From assembly GCA_023459215.1 (NCBI GenBank), contig JAEWVF010000079.1:33167-97166 (forward strand): a DNA stretch of 64,000 nucleotides. The letters are read 5' to 3'. The notes beneath the pieces are model-generated. The model did not search any database. It saw nothing but the letters and a program-made list of their open reading frames with translations, and was not told the origin of the DNA. Shown in pieces: positions 1-7,864 of this stretch (positions are counted from its first letter, which is position 1; each line of letters opens with the position of its first letter). A program made the position numbers and the translations under genes. The DNA comes from Chloroflexota bacterium. Its GTDB lineage: Bacteria > Chloroflexota > Anaerolineae > Anaerolineales > Villigracilaceae.

Positions 1-2
1 GA

Positions 3-776
3 GAATTGGCCGGGATATTAAGCCTGGAAGACATTGTCCACGCCATGCAAAAAGGTGAACTGGATTCGCCGGTCAGTAAATACATGACGCATGAAGTGGT
101 CACCGTGGCAAATTACGAGTCGGTTGTCAAGGCAATCGAAACCTTTACCGCCAGCCGCCTCGGACGACTGCCTGTGGTCGATGAAGACAACAGGCTGGTT
201 GGCATGATCACCAAAGGCGATATCACCCGCGGCATCCTGGTTGCTTTGCAGAAAGACTACCAGGATGAAGAAGTCCGCCGCTACCGCGCCAGTCACCTGT
301 TCGAAGACATCATCTCGGACCGCACCACGCTGGTTTTGCGCTACACCATCAAAGCGCGCGATTTCAACCACGGCGGCAACGCCTCCAGCCATATCAAGCG
401 CGCCCTGATGCGCCTGGGAGCGGATGCCCAGATTACGCGCCGCTGCGGGATCGCCGTTTACGAAGCGGAGATGAATCTCATCATCCACACCACCAATGGC
501 GGCATTCTGAAGCTGGAAGTGGAACCCCACCGCATCAGCATGTCCACCGTCGATGAAGGTCCCGGCATCCCCGACATCACCCAGGCCTTGCAGCCCGGCT
601 ACTCGACCGCCACCGAACAGGTGCGCGAAATGGGCTTCGGCGCAGGCATGGGACTGGTCAATATCAAACGCTGTGTCGATACAATGGAAATTGAATCGGC
701 TATTGGCAAAGGCACAAAACTGGTCATGCGCATCCTTGTGCCCCATGAAACCCTTACCGGACACCGCGATGGATAA
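3..776 (+). CDS. CBS domain / HATPase (anti-sigma-type) regulatory protein, 5' partial
   Basis: The reading frame is open to the left edge and its first residues (GILSLEDIV) look like the end of a first CBS domain, so the true start probably lies outside the window. A second CBS domain (about residues 20-75) is followed by a GHKL ATPase fold of the RsbW/anti-sigma kind: N-box near EAEMNLIIH, G1 box DEGPGIPD, G2 box GFGAGMGLVNIKR and a terminal GKGT. There is no phospho-acceptor histidine domain. Family members of this type sit beside DRTGG and PHP genes upstream of Hnd/Hyd-type NADH-linked hydrogenase genes in anaerobes, and the same order is seen here. A role in sensing an adenine nucleotide or controlling the redox module is inferred. 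It overlaps the next gene by 8 bp. Confidence 0.8.
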   Translation, partial: ELAGILSLEDIVHAMQKGELDSPVSKYMTHEVVTVANYESVVKAIETFTASRLGRLPVVDEDNRLVGMITKGDITRGILVALQKDYQDEEVRRYRASHLFEDIISDRTTLVLRYTIKARDFNHGGNASSHIKRALMRLGADAQITRRCGIAVYEAEMNLIIHTTNGGILKLEVEPHRISMSTVDEGPGIPDITQALQPGYSTATEQVREMGFGAGMGLVNIKRCVDTMEIESAIGKGTKLVMRILVPHETLTGHRDG

Positions 777-1125
777 CCCCATGAACCTACAACAAATTAT
801 CGAACAACTTAACCTGACCGTCCTGACCGAACCACGCAATTTTTCAGAAATTACCCCCACTGGCGGCTATACCTCGGATCTGCTCTCTTGCGTTATGGCA
901 GGCGCCAAAAACGATTACCTATGGATCACCCTGCAAGCCCACCTGAACATCGTCGCCGTGGCAGCGCTGCTCGACGTGGCCGCCATCATCATCACTGAAA
1001 ACGCCCAACCCGACCCGGCCACCATCGAAAAGGCCAACCAACAGGGAGTGATCCTGCTCTCCTCGCCGCACCCCAGCTACGAAATCGATGGCAAACTGTG
1101 GGAAATGGGCATCCGCCAGGCCTAA
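769..1125 (+). CDS. DRTGG domain-containing protein
   Basis: A protein of about 118 residues made almost entirely of a DRTGG-type domain. Seen in the sequence: a GGY-SDLLS segment, then a WITLQAHLNIVAVA stretch and an IIIT segment, the conserved core of stand-alone DRTGG proteins. The biochemical function of stand-alone DRTGG proteins is not established. An ATG at 769 overlaps the previous stop; an in-frame ATG at 781 (MNLQQIIE) fits the usual family N-terminus just as well. It belongs to the CBS/ATPase-DRTGG-PHP set upstream of the NuoE/NuoF genes, so a regulatory or assembly role for that redox complex is a reasonable inference. Confidence 0.75.
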   Translation: MDNPMNLQQIIEQLNLTVLTEPRNFSEITPTGGYTSDLLSCVMAGAKNDYLWITLQAHLNIVAVAALLDVAAIIITENAQPDPATIEKANQQGVILLSSPHPSYEIDGKLWEMGIRQA

Positions 1126-1143
1126 ACATGGCCTGAAGCCATC

Positions 1144-1893
1144 ATGCAAACCTTTCGCGCCGACCTGCACGTTCACACGGTGCTTTCACCTTGCGCTGAA
1201 ATCGAAATGCTCCCGCCGCTGATTGTGCAGGAGGCCATTGAACATCAGATCGACCTGATTGCCATCACCGACCACAACGCCAGCGCCAACGTCGCAGCCG
1301 TTCAGAAAGCCGCCCAGGGCAGCGGCCTGGTTGTCCTGCCGGGGATGGAAATCCAATCGCGCGAAGAAGTTCACATTCTGTGCCTGTTCGAGCACCTTGA
1401 ACAACTGAACAAGTGGCAAGCCCAGGTGGATGCCGCCCTGCCGGATATGACCAACCAGCCCGAGTTCTTCGGCGAGCAGTTGGTTGTGGATGAAGAGGGT
1501 GAATTCATCCGCACCGAGCCGCGCCTGCTGCTGACTTCGACCAGTTTCAGCATCGACGACATCTACGAGCAAGTCAACCGCCTCGGCGGATTGGTTATCC
1601 CGGCGCATGTCGAGCGCACCAGCAACGGACTCTTCCCCACCCTGGGTCTGGTTTCACCGCAATGGCCGGTCGAAGCCTTCGAAATTTCCCGCCGCATTAC
1701 CCCCGAAAAAGCCCGCGAAAAATTCCCGGCAATTGGCAATTACCCGCTCATCCAAAGCGGCGATGTGCACATGCTGGAAAGTTTCCTGGGCAGCACGATT
1801 TTTACCATCGAAACACGCACGCTGGCTGAGATCAAACTGGCCTTGCACGGCAGGGAAGGCCGGAGCGTGAAAATCCAGCCGCCAACGGCCTGA
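1144..1893 (+). CDS. PHP domain-containing metal-dependent phosphoesterase
   Basis: A 249-residue protein with the PHP metal-site motifs: HVHTVLSPC near residues 9-17, TDHN near 41, an HVERTS motif in the middle and a GDVH motif near 202. PHP domains are metal-dependent phosphoesterases; the substrate of this group is unknown. It lies 18 bp after the DRTGG gene and ends 121 bp before the NuoE-like gene, with a probable Rex operator between, so it seems to close the first transcription unit. Similar stand-alone PHP proteins travel with NADH-linked hydrogenase genes in anaerobic bacteria. Full length and intact. Confidence 0.8.
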   Translation: MQTFRADLHVHTVLSPCAEIEMLPPLIVQEAIEHQIDLIAITDHNASANVAAVQKAAQGSGLVVLPGMEIQSREEVHILCLFEHLEQLNKWQAQVDAALPDMTNQPEFFGEQLVVDEEGEFIRTEPRLLLTSTSFSIDDIYEQVNRLGGLVIPAHVERTSNGLFPTLGLVSPQWPVEAFEISRRITPEKAREKFPAIGNYPLIQSGDVHMLESFLGSTIFTIETRTLAEIKLALHGREGRSVKIQPPTA

Positions 1894-1973
1894 ACCCTTA
1901 AGACTGACATGTTACCCGTCGGTTTTATGACATTCATTCATTGACGTTTTCATGCGGAAAGGTTACACTTTTC

Positions 1974-1991
1974 TTGTGAGAATTTTCACAA
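1974..1991. promoter_or_regulatory. Probable Rex operator (ROP box)
   Basis: The 18-bp sequence TTGTGAGAATTTTCACAA is a perfect TTGTGA-N6-TCACAA inverted repeat, the established consensus for the NADH/NAD sensor Rex. It lies 24-41 bp before the NuoE-like start codon at 2015, where a bound repressor would block the promoter. A rex gene is present at 33015 in this window. Binding itself is inferred. Confidence 0.8.
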
Positions 1992-2014
1992 TTCGTATCA
2001 AAGGTATCTGAATT

Positions 2015-2548
2015 ATGACCCGACTATTGAAAAACATTGCATCAAACGACCCACTGAATATTGCCGAACAGAAGGCAATCATTGAAAAAGCCATCGCCGA
2101 CAACAAAGACCGCCAGGGCGCGGTCATGTTGGTTCTGAACGAGGTGCAGGGCAAAATCGGACATGTTTCCCCGGCCATGCAAGCCTTTATTGCCCGCAAG
2201 TTAAATGTGCCGCTAGGGCAAGTGCATGGCGTCGTTACCTTTTACTCCTTCTTCAAAACCCAGCCGCGCGGCAAACATACCATCAAGTTCTGCCTGGGCA
2301 CTGCCTGCTATGTTGCCGGTGTGCCGCAATTGGTGGAAAAAGCCAAGCAGATGTTGAGCATCGATCTCGGCCAAACCACACCCGATGGCTTGATCACGCT
2401 CGAAGAATGCCGTTGCGTTGGCGCTTGCAGCCAGGCTCCGGTGGTTGTGGTCGATGAAGAAATCAATGGTCGTGTGCGCCCGAACAAATTCCCGCAACTG
2501 GTCAAAAAAGTCCATGCGCAGGAAGAAGCGGAAGCACAGAAGGCTTAA
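2015..2548 (+). CDS. NuoE-like NADH-linked subunit (HndA/HydC type, thioredoxin-like [2Fe-2S])
   Basis: A 177-residue homolog of the 24-kDa complex I subunit. It has an N-terminal helical region and a thioredoxin-like [2Fe-2S] domain with ligands C93 and C98 (CLGTAC) and C134 and C138 (CVGAC); an extra cysteine at 132 is also present. In HndABCD and HydABC enzymes this subunit passes electrons between NADH and the FMN subunit. It directly follows a Rex-type operator and is the first gene of the unit that continues with an ATPase, a ferredoxin and a NuoF-like subunit. The weak SD AAAGGT precedes ATG 2015. Soluble, cytoplasmic; the partner catalytic subunit is not in the window. Confidence 0.9.
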   Translation: MTRLLKNIASNDPLNIAEQKAIIEKAIADNKDRQGAVMLVLNEVQGKIGHVSPAMQAFIARKLNVPLGQVHGVVTFYSFFKTQPRGKHTIKFCLGTACYVAGVPQLVEKAKQMLSIDLGQTTPDGLITLEECRCVGACSQAPVVVVDEEINGRVRPNKFPQLVKKVHAQEEAEAQKA

Positions 2549-3106
2549 ATGCGCGAAATCGCCCTGCACCTGCTGGACATAGCGGAGAACAGCGTTGCCG
2601 CCCAGGGACGCAACATCCGCATCGAGGTGCATGAGGACCTTAAAAATGACCGGCTGTGGGCCTGTGTCGCAGACGATGGGCGCGGGATGAGCGCCGAAAC
2701 CGTCCAGCGTGTGCTGGACCCCTTTTACACGACCCGCACCACTCGCAAAGTCGGGCTGGGTATCCCGCTCTTGAAACTGGCCGCAGAAATGAGCGAAGGC
2801 GGCCTGAGCCTCGCCTCGGAGCTGGGAAAAGGCACCACCCTGGAAGTTTCCTTCCGCCACAGCCACATCGACCGAATGCCCCTCGGAGACCTGGCCGCCA
2901 CCTTCCTGGCCGTGCTGGTCGCTTACCCGCAAATCCACTGGCTTTTTAGCTACAAAGCAACCAAAGCCGATGGACAGGTTGAAGAGTTCGTTTTCGATGA
3001 CCGCGAACTCAAAGCCGAATTGGGCGACCTGCCGATGACCGAACCTGAAGTATTAAGTTTTGTGCGCGGAATGCTGGAAGAAGGCATTGGCGCAATCAAG
3101 CTATAA
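2549..3106 (+). CDS. ATP-binding protein with HATPase fold
   Basis: A 185-residue protein whose ATG follows the previous stop with no gap. A histidine-kinase-like ATPase fold fills residues 1-110: N-box IAENSVAAQG, G1 box DDGRGM, a TTR-VGLGIPLL lid/G2 region and GKGT. No histidine phosphorylation domain is present, and the last 70 residues form a mixed alpha/beta extension of unknown function. Such a stand-alone ATPase between the NuoE-like and ferredoxin genes is typical of hydrogenase-type operons in anaerobes; its job there is not established. Translational coupling to the NuoE gene is likely. Confidence 0.8.
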   Translation: MREIALHLLDIAENSVAAQGRNIRIEVHEDLKNDRLWACVADDGRGMSAETVQRVLDPFYTTRTTRKVGLGIPLLKLAAEMSEGGLSLASELGKGTTLEVSFRHSHIDRMPLGDLAATFLAVLVAYPQIHWLFSYKATKADGQVEEFVFDDRELKAELGDLPMTEPEVLSFVRGMLEEGIGAIKL

Positions 3107-3201
3107 AACCGAATTCCACGGTTTCCAGACTTTGGAAACAGGATGATCGTGCAAAATCTGGAGATTTTACACGCTACCTAAGACAGATGAAGGAGATAAA
3201 C

Positions 3202-3576
3202 ATGCCTGCTATTAAGTCCCTCGACGAACTCAAACGCATTCGTGAAGAAGCTCTCAAGAAAAAAGAATTAAAAAACGCCCCCGGCAATGTGCAGGTGATT
3301 GTTGCCATGGGTACCTGCGGGATTGCCGCCGGCGCTCGTGACACAATGAAGAGCATCTTGAATTACGTCGAAACCCAAAAAGTCAGCGGTGTGAGCGTTA
3401 CCCAGACAGGCTGTATCGGTCTGTGTGAGCATGAGCCAATCGTTGAAGTCATCGTTGGCGACCAGCCCAAAGTCTACTATCGTAAAGTGAACGCCGAAGT
3501 TGCCGAAAAAATCATGAAAGAGCACGTTCAAGGCGGTAAACCGGTCGAAAGCAATATCCTGCCTTTGCAGGCGTAA
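3202..3576 (+). CDS. Thioredoxin-like (2Fe-2S) ferredoxin, HndB type
   Basis: A protein of 124 residues. ATG 3202 is preferred to an upstream in-frame ATG at 3187 because AGGAGA ends 5 nt before it. A charged helix is followed by a thioredoxin-like ferredoxin fold with MGTCGIAAGA and TGCIGLCEHEP segments, typical of HndB of Desulfovibrio Hnd hydrogenase. Only three cysteines are visible, one fewer than the four usual in this fold, so the cluster may use another ligand or be weak. It lies between the ATPase and the NuoF-like gene and probably shuttles electrons in the same complex. Confidence 0.82.
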   Translation: MPAIKSLDELKRIREEALKKKELKNAPGNVQVIVAMGTCGIAAGARDTMKSILNYVETQKVSGVSVTQTGCIGLCEHEPIVEVIVGDQPKVYYRKVNAEVAEKIMKEHVQGGKPVESNILPLQA

Positions 3577-3628
3577 ATTCGTAGCGCAAACATTGTTTTG
3601 CGCCACAAAATAATCTCTGGAGTTTCTT

Positions 3629-5410
3629 ATGGCTTTTTTCCGATCTCATGTATTGGTATGTGTTGACCCCGAGTGTCTGGCGCGGGGCGCAAATGATGTT
3701 ATTGATGCGCTCCAAGATGAATTGGTTGACCAGGGTTTAATTGACGAAATCCAGGTCCTTGAAACCTCGCGCATCGGCGGCTGTGAAGACGGCCCCGAGA
3801 TGATTGTCTACCCCGAAGGCGTTCATTACGTTGGCTTCAACGCCGACGATGTGCCTTTCATCGTGGAAGAACATTTCCTGAAGGGCCGCATCGTGGAAAA
3901 ATTCCGCGAGATGCCCAAGGTGGTGGTGGACGAAGAACTCGGCCCCATGCGCCCGAAGGAAGTGCGCGTCGTACTGAAAAACTGCGGCCATATCGACCCG
4001 ACCAACATCGAAGATTACCTGGCCGTAGACGGTTACCAGGCCTTGGGAAAAGTTCTGTTCGAGATGCAGCCCCAGGCTGTTATCGATGAAGTCCTGAAAT
4101 CCGGTCTGCGTGGCCGCGGCGGCGCGGGTTTCCCGACCGGCAGGAAATGGAACCTGACCCGTCAGGTAAACGACGCCCCCAAATATATGGTCTGCAATGC
4201 CGACGAAGGCGACCCCGGCGCGTTCATGAACCGGCGCGTGCTCGAAGGCGATCCGCATTCGGTGCTGGAAGGCATGATCATCGGCGCGTACGCCATCGGC
4301 GCCAGTTACGGGTACGTTTATTGCCGCGCAGAATACCCGATCGCGGTGGAAACCTTCAACATCGCCATTGCCCAGGCGCGCGAATTTGGCTTCCTTGGCC
4401 AGAACATTCTCGGCACCGACTTCTCATTTGATCTGGAAGTGCGCGTCGGCGCAGGCGCTTTTGTCTGCGGCGAAGAAACCGCCCTGATCGCCTCGATTAT
4501 GGGCCTGCGCGGTGAACCTCGTCCGCGCCCGCCCTTCCCGGCGGTCAAAGGGGTTTGGGACAAGCCCACCAATAACAACAATGTTGAAACCTACGCCAAT
4601 ATCCCGCAAATTATCCTGAAAGGCGCCGATTGGTTTGCCAGCATGGGCACCGAGCGCTCGAAAGGCACCAAGACCTTTGCGGTGGGCGGCAACGTTATGA
4701 AACCCGGCCTGATCGAAGTGCCGATGGGCATCACCCTGCGCGAAATCATCTTTGAAGTGGCCGGCGGCATGAAAGAAGGCCGACATTTCAAAGCAGTCCA
4801 GACCGGCGGCCCGATGGGCGGCTGTCTGGTGGAACAGCATCTCGACCTGCCCCTCGATTACGAAGCCCTGACCCAGGCTGGTTCGATGATGGGTTCAGGC
4901 GGCCTGGTCATCATGGACGAGACCTCCTGCATGGTCGATATCGCCCGCTTCTTCATGGACTTCACCCAGGCCGAAAGCTGCGGCAAATGCACCCCCTGCC
5001 GCGTCGGCACACGCCGCCTGCTCGAAATGCTGCAAAAGATTTGTGACGGCTTCGGCGAAGAAGGCGACATCGAGAAGTTGGAAGAGCTGTGCGAAGAAAT
5101 CACCAAGAACAGCCTGTGCGGTCTCGGTCAGGGTGCGCCCAACCCAGTGGTCAGCACACTCAAGCATTTCCGGCATGAGTACGAAGCCCATATCTACGAA
5201 AAGCGCTGCCCGTCCAAGGTTTGCCGCCCGCTGATCAAATTCGAGATCCAGGCCCCGGCCTGCACTGGCTGTACCGTTTGCGCGCGCAACTGCCCGGTCG
5301 AAGCCATCAGCGGAGAACGCCGCCAGGTTCACTACATCGATCCCGAAACCTGCATCCGCTGCGGTATCTGCGTTCAGGTATGTAACTTCAACGCAATTAC
5401 AGTCGAATAG
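3629..5410 (+). CDS. NuoF-like FMN/NADH subunit with C-terminal 2[4Fe-4S] ferredoxin (HndC/HydB type)
   Basis: A 593-residue flavoprotein. In order: thioredoxin-like N-terminal domain (C11, C16 and C52; the usual fourth cysteine is missing), FMN/NADH-binding NuoF core with GRGGAGFPTG near 162-171, N3-type [4Fe-4S] site CGKCTPC near 451-457 plus a cysteine near 498, and a C-terminal bacterial ferredoxin domain with CTGCTVCARNC and CIRCGICVQVC. This layout is that of HydB/HndC, the NADH- and flavin-containing subunit of electron-bifurcating or NAD(P)-dependent hydrogenases, and of related formate dehydrogenases. The catalytic subunit expected next (HydA/HndD) is absent; a second NuoE gene follows instead after 129 bp. 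SD GGAG precedes the ATG. Confidence 0.92.
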   Translation: MAFFRSHVLVCVDPECLARGANDVIDALQDELVDQGLIDEIQVLETSRIGGCEDGPEMIVYPEGVHYVGFNADDVPFIVEEHFLKGRIVEKFREMPKVVVDEELGPMRPKEVRVVLKNCGHIDPTNIEDYLAVDGYQALGKVLFEMQPQAVIDEVLKSGLRGRGGAGFPTGRKWNLTRQVNDAPKYMVCNADEGDPGAFMNRRVLEGDPHSVLEGMIIGAYAIGASYGYVYCRAEYPIAVETFNIAIAQAREFGFLGQNILGTDFSFDLEVRVGAGAFVCGEETALIASIMGLRGEPRPRPPFPAVKGVWDKPTNNNNVETYANIPQIILKGADWFASMGTERSKGTKTFAVGGNVMKPGLIEVPMGITLREIIFEVAGGMKEGRHFKAVQTGGPMGGCLVEQHLDLPLDYEALTQAGSMMGSGGLVIMDETSCMVDIARFFMDFTQAESCGKCTPCRVGTRRLLEMLQKICDGFGEEGDIEKLEELCEEITKNSLCGLGQGAPNPVVSTLKHFRHEYEAHIYEKRCPSKVCRPLIKFEIQAPACTGCTVCARNCPVEAISGERRQVHYIDPETCIRCGICVQVCNFNAITVE

Positions 5411-5476
5411 TAAAAAATTTGTAACGATTTGTTCCAGAATTTGCCGCGCGAGTTTGTTCACTTGTTTCTATAAATA

Positions 5477-5508
5477 AAACCCTGGAGGCAGAAAAGTCGC
5501 CAGGGTTT
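5477..5508. other. Hairpin in the 129-bp gap between NuoF1 and NuoE2
   Basis: The arms AAACCCTGG (5477-5485) and CCAGGGTTT (5500-5508) pair perfectly around a 14-nt loop. No U-tract follows, so this looks more like an RNA-processing or stabilising element than an intrinsic terminator. It separates the two NuoE/F blocks. Confidence 0.5.
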
Positions 5509-5539
5509 CAAGAAAACAACCTTATTATCTGGAGGACCG

Positions 5540-6037
5540 ATGACTGCTCCGGCAACTGAACACGACATCCCCACCCTGGTGCGGGCCGCAATCGCAAAAC
5601 ACGGCAGCAAGCGTGATGCGCTCATCCCGATTTTGAGCGACGTTAACCTTGCCCTGGGATATATCCCCGGAGAAGCCTTCAAGGAAGTGCGCAAGCAACT
5701 TCAAGAACCCGACGAAGGTGTTTTTGTCGCAGAAAGCCAACTGCATGCCCTGGCAAGTTTCTACGACATGCTGGCAACCAAACCACGCGGCGAACATGTC
5801 ATCAAATTCTGTGAAAATGCTCCCTGTCATGTCGTGGGCGGAAAAGCGGTTTGGGACGCCCTGCGCGAGAAGCTCAAACTGAAAAACGGTCAGACCACGC
5901 CTGACGGCAAATGGACACTCGTTACCACATCCTGCCTGGGTTTGTGCAGCGTTGGCCCGGTTGTCTTAGTCGATAACGATATCTTCGGTAATGTTACCCC
6001 TGAACAGATCCCCGATATTTTGGGACGTTACGAATAG
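5540..6037 (+). CDS. Second NuoE-like NADH-linked subunit
   Basis: A 165-residue paralog of the protein at 2015. The thioredoxin-like domain keeps all four cluster ligands: C91 and C96 (CENAPC), C132 and C136 (CLGLC). SD GGAGG lies a few bases before ATG 5540. It is followed 9 bp later by a second NuoF-like gene, so the two form an NADH-oxidising pair of their own. The pair could serve respiratory complex I, a formate dehydrogenase, or a second hydrogenase; the adjoining formate/nitrite channel slightly favours formate. No other complex I gene is near. Confidence 0.88.
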   Translation: MTAPATEHDIPTLVRAAIAKHGSKRDALIPILSDVNLALGYIPGEAFKEVRKQLQEPDEGVFVAESQLHALASFYDMLATKPRGEHVIKFCENAPCHVVGGKAVWDALREKLKLKNGQTTPDGKWTLVTTSCLGLCSVGPVVLVDNDIFGNVTPEQIPDILGRYE

Positions 6038-6046
6038 GAGCCGAAC

Positions 6047-7690
6047 ATGCAAACCAAACGCGCAATGATTTTGGTCTCCAATGACCCCGAAAGCATCCGC
6101 CTGGGCGCAGACGACCTGCTCAAAAGCCTGAAAGAAGCCCTGGCGGCCTATGGCCTGCAAGATGAAATCGATATTTCCACCCTGGCGGATGTTGGCCGGG
6201 CGGATATTTTACCGTTGGTAATTGTTTACCCCGAAGCGACCGTTTATGGTCCCGTTAAAGCGGCAGACGCGCGCTACCTCGTTGAGGAACACCTTTACAA
6301 GGGCCGGGTCGCCACCGACTTGCTGGCCCCGCCCAAACAGATGAGCGGCCACATCGGCTGGTTGCGCTCCCGCAAAGGATACAACCCGTCCGAACAGCGC
6401 ATCGTGCTCGAACGCGCCGGACGCATCGACCCCGACAGCATCGAAGATTACATCGCCAATCACGGTTATGAAGCCCTCGGCCAGGCCCTGACCGAAATGG
6501 CCCCCATGCAGGTCATTGAAAACCTTGAAAAATCGGGCTTGCAGGGACGCGGTGGGGCCGGATTCCCTGCCGGGCGCAAATGGCGCTTCGTGCGCGGCGC
6601 AGAAGGTGACAAGAAGTATGTTGTCTGCAACGCCGACGAAAGCGAGCCGGGCACCTTCAAAGACCGCATTGTACTCGAAGGCGACCCCCACCAGATTATC
6701 GAAGCAATGGCCATCGCCGCCTACGCCATCGGCGCAGACGAGGGTTTCATCTACATCCGCGGCGAGTACGGAGTGGCCTTCCAGCGCCTCGAAAAAGCCA
6801 TTCAGCAGGCCGAAGAATTCGGCTTCCTGGGCAGCAACATCTTTGGCACCGATTTCAGCTTCCACCTGCACATCCATGCCGGCGCGGGCGCTTATGTCTG
6901 CGGCGAAGAAACAGCCCTGATCGAATCGCTCGAAGGCAAACGCGGCGAACCGCGCACCCGTCCGCCTTACCCGACCACCAACGGCCTGTGGAACAAGCCG
7001 ACCCTGGTCAACAACGTCGAAACGCTATCAAACGTTCCGGCCATCCTGCGCAACGGGCCGGAATGGTACAAATCGATTGGCACGCCATCCAGCCCCGGCA
7101 CCAAAGTTTATACCATCATGGGCAACGTCAATTTCAGCGGCGTGATCGAAGTGCCGATGGGCATCACCCTGCGCGAGGTGATCAACATCTACGCCAAGGG
7201 AATGAAACCGGGCAGCACCTTCAAGATGGCGCAGACCGGCGGATCGAGCGGATCGATCATCCCGGCGGCTTTGCAGGATACACCCATGGATTTTGAGTCA
7301 TTCCGTAAAGCGGGTGTCTCGCTCGGCTCCGGCGCGCTGCTGATTTGCGACCAGAACGTTTGCATCGTTGACCTGGTCAAAGTCCTGCTGCAATTCTTCC
7401 GCTTCGAGTGCTGCGGCAAATGCACCCCATGCCGGGTTGGCACCCAGCGCACTTACGAAATCATTGAGCGCATTTCCCAAGGACAGGGAACCCTGGAAGA
7501 GCTGGATCAGTTGCTCGAAATGACCGCCGAAATGGAACGCTCCTCGAACTGCGGTCTGGGCCAGACGGCTTCGGCCCCGGTGCGCGATATGCTCAAACAC
7601 TTCCGCACCGAAGTGGAAGCCCACATCCGCCTAGGCACCTGCCCGACCGGCGTCTGCCCGATGGAGCCTGAAGTGGAGCCGGTTGGGTAA
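6047..7690 (+). CDS. Second NuoF-like FMN/NADH subunit, without C-terminal ferredoxin
   Basis: A 547-residue paralog of the protein at 3629. The NuoF core is intact: GRGGAGFPAGRKW near 168, the N3 [4Fe-4S] motif CGKCTPC near 456-462, and a later NCGLGQ cysteine. Two differences stand out. The N-terminal thioredoxin-like domain (residues 1-95) has no cysteine, so it cannot hold the [2Fe-2S] cluster of HydB. The chain ends just after CPTGVCP, where HydB proteins continue into a 2[4Fe-4S] ferredoxin. The protein therefore carries FMN and probably one [4Fe-4S] cluster, like a classical complex I NuoF with a relic N-terminal domain. It forms a unit with the NuoE-like gene at 5540. Confidence 0.88.
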   Translation: MQTKRAMILVSNDPESIRLGADDLLKSLKEALAAYGLQDEIDISTLADVGRADILPLVIVYPEATVYGPVKAADARYLVEEHLYKGRVATDLLAPPKQMSGHIGWLRSRKGYNPSEQRIVLERAGRIDPDSIEDYIANHGYEALGQALTEMAPMQVIENLEKSGLQGRGGAGFPAGRKWRFVRGAEGDKKYVVCNADESEPGTFKDRIVLEGDPHQIIEAMAIAAYAIGADEGFIYIRGEYGVAFQRLEKAIQQAEEFGFLGSNIFGTDFSFHLHIHAGAGAYVCGEETALIESLEGKRGEPRTRPPYPTTNGLWNKPTLVNNVETLSNVPAILRNGPEWYKSIGTPSSPGTKVYTIMGNVNFSGVIEVPMGITLREVINIYAKGMKPGSTFKMAQTGGSSGSIIPAALQDTPMDFESFRKAGVSLGSGALLICDQNVCIVDLVKVLLQFFRFECCGKCTPCRVGTQRTYEIIERISQGQGTLEELDQLLEMTAEMERSSNCGLGQTASAPVRDMLKHFRTEVEAHIRLGTCPTGVCPMEPEVEPVG

Positions 7691-7744
7691 TCGCAGCATG
7701 ACCATAAACAACCACGCACAATTTGCGTGACTTTTCAAGATCGT

Positions 7745-7782
7745 CACAACGGGTTTGCTCACTGATGAGCAAACCCGTTGTG
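7745..7782. other. Long perfect hairpin between NuoF2 and the formate/nitrite channel
   Basis: The arms ACAACGGGTTTGCTCA (7746-7761) and TGAGCAAACCCGTTGT (7766-7781) pair without mismatch around the loop CTGA, and one more C-G pair extends the stem. No U-run follows on either strand. It may protect mRNA ends, be processed, or terminate weakly before the channel gene. Confidence 0.6.
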
Positions 7783-7864
7783 GTAACAGTCAAAATGTAC
7801 CGGCTGCGGCCCGGCGCATTGCCAAAACCCGGAAGCACCCAGCAGGAAGAAGGAGAATTCAATC

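Noticed and set aside
7722..7748. GTGAC...GTCACAA dyad before the formate/nitrite channel as a Rex or FNR site
   Set aside because: Arm sequence and spacing do not fit Rex (TTGTGA-N6-TCACAA) or FNR (TTGAT-N4-ATCAA).
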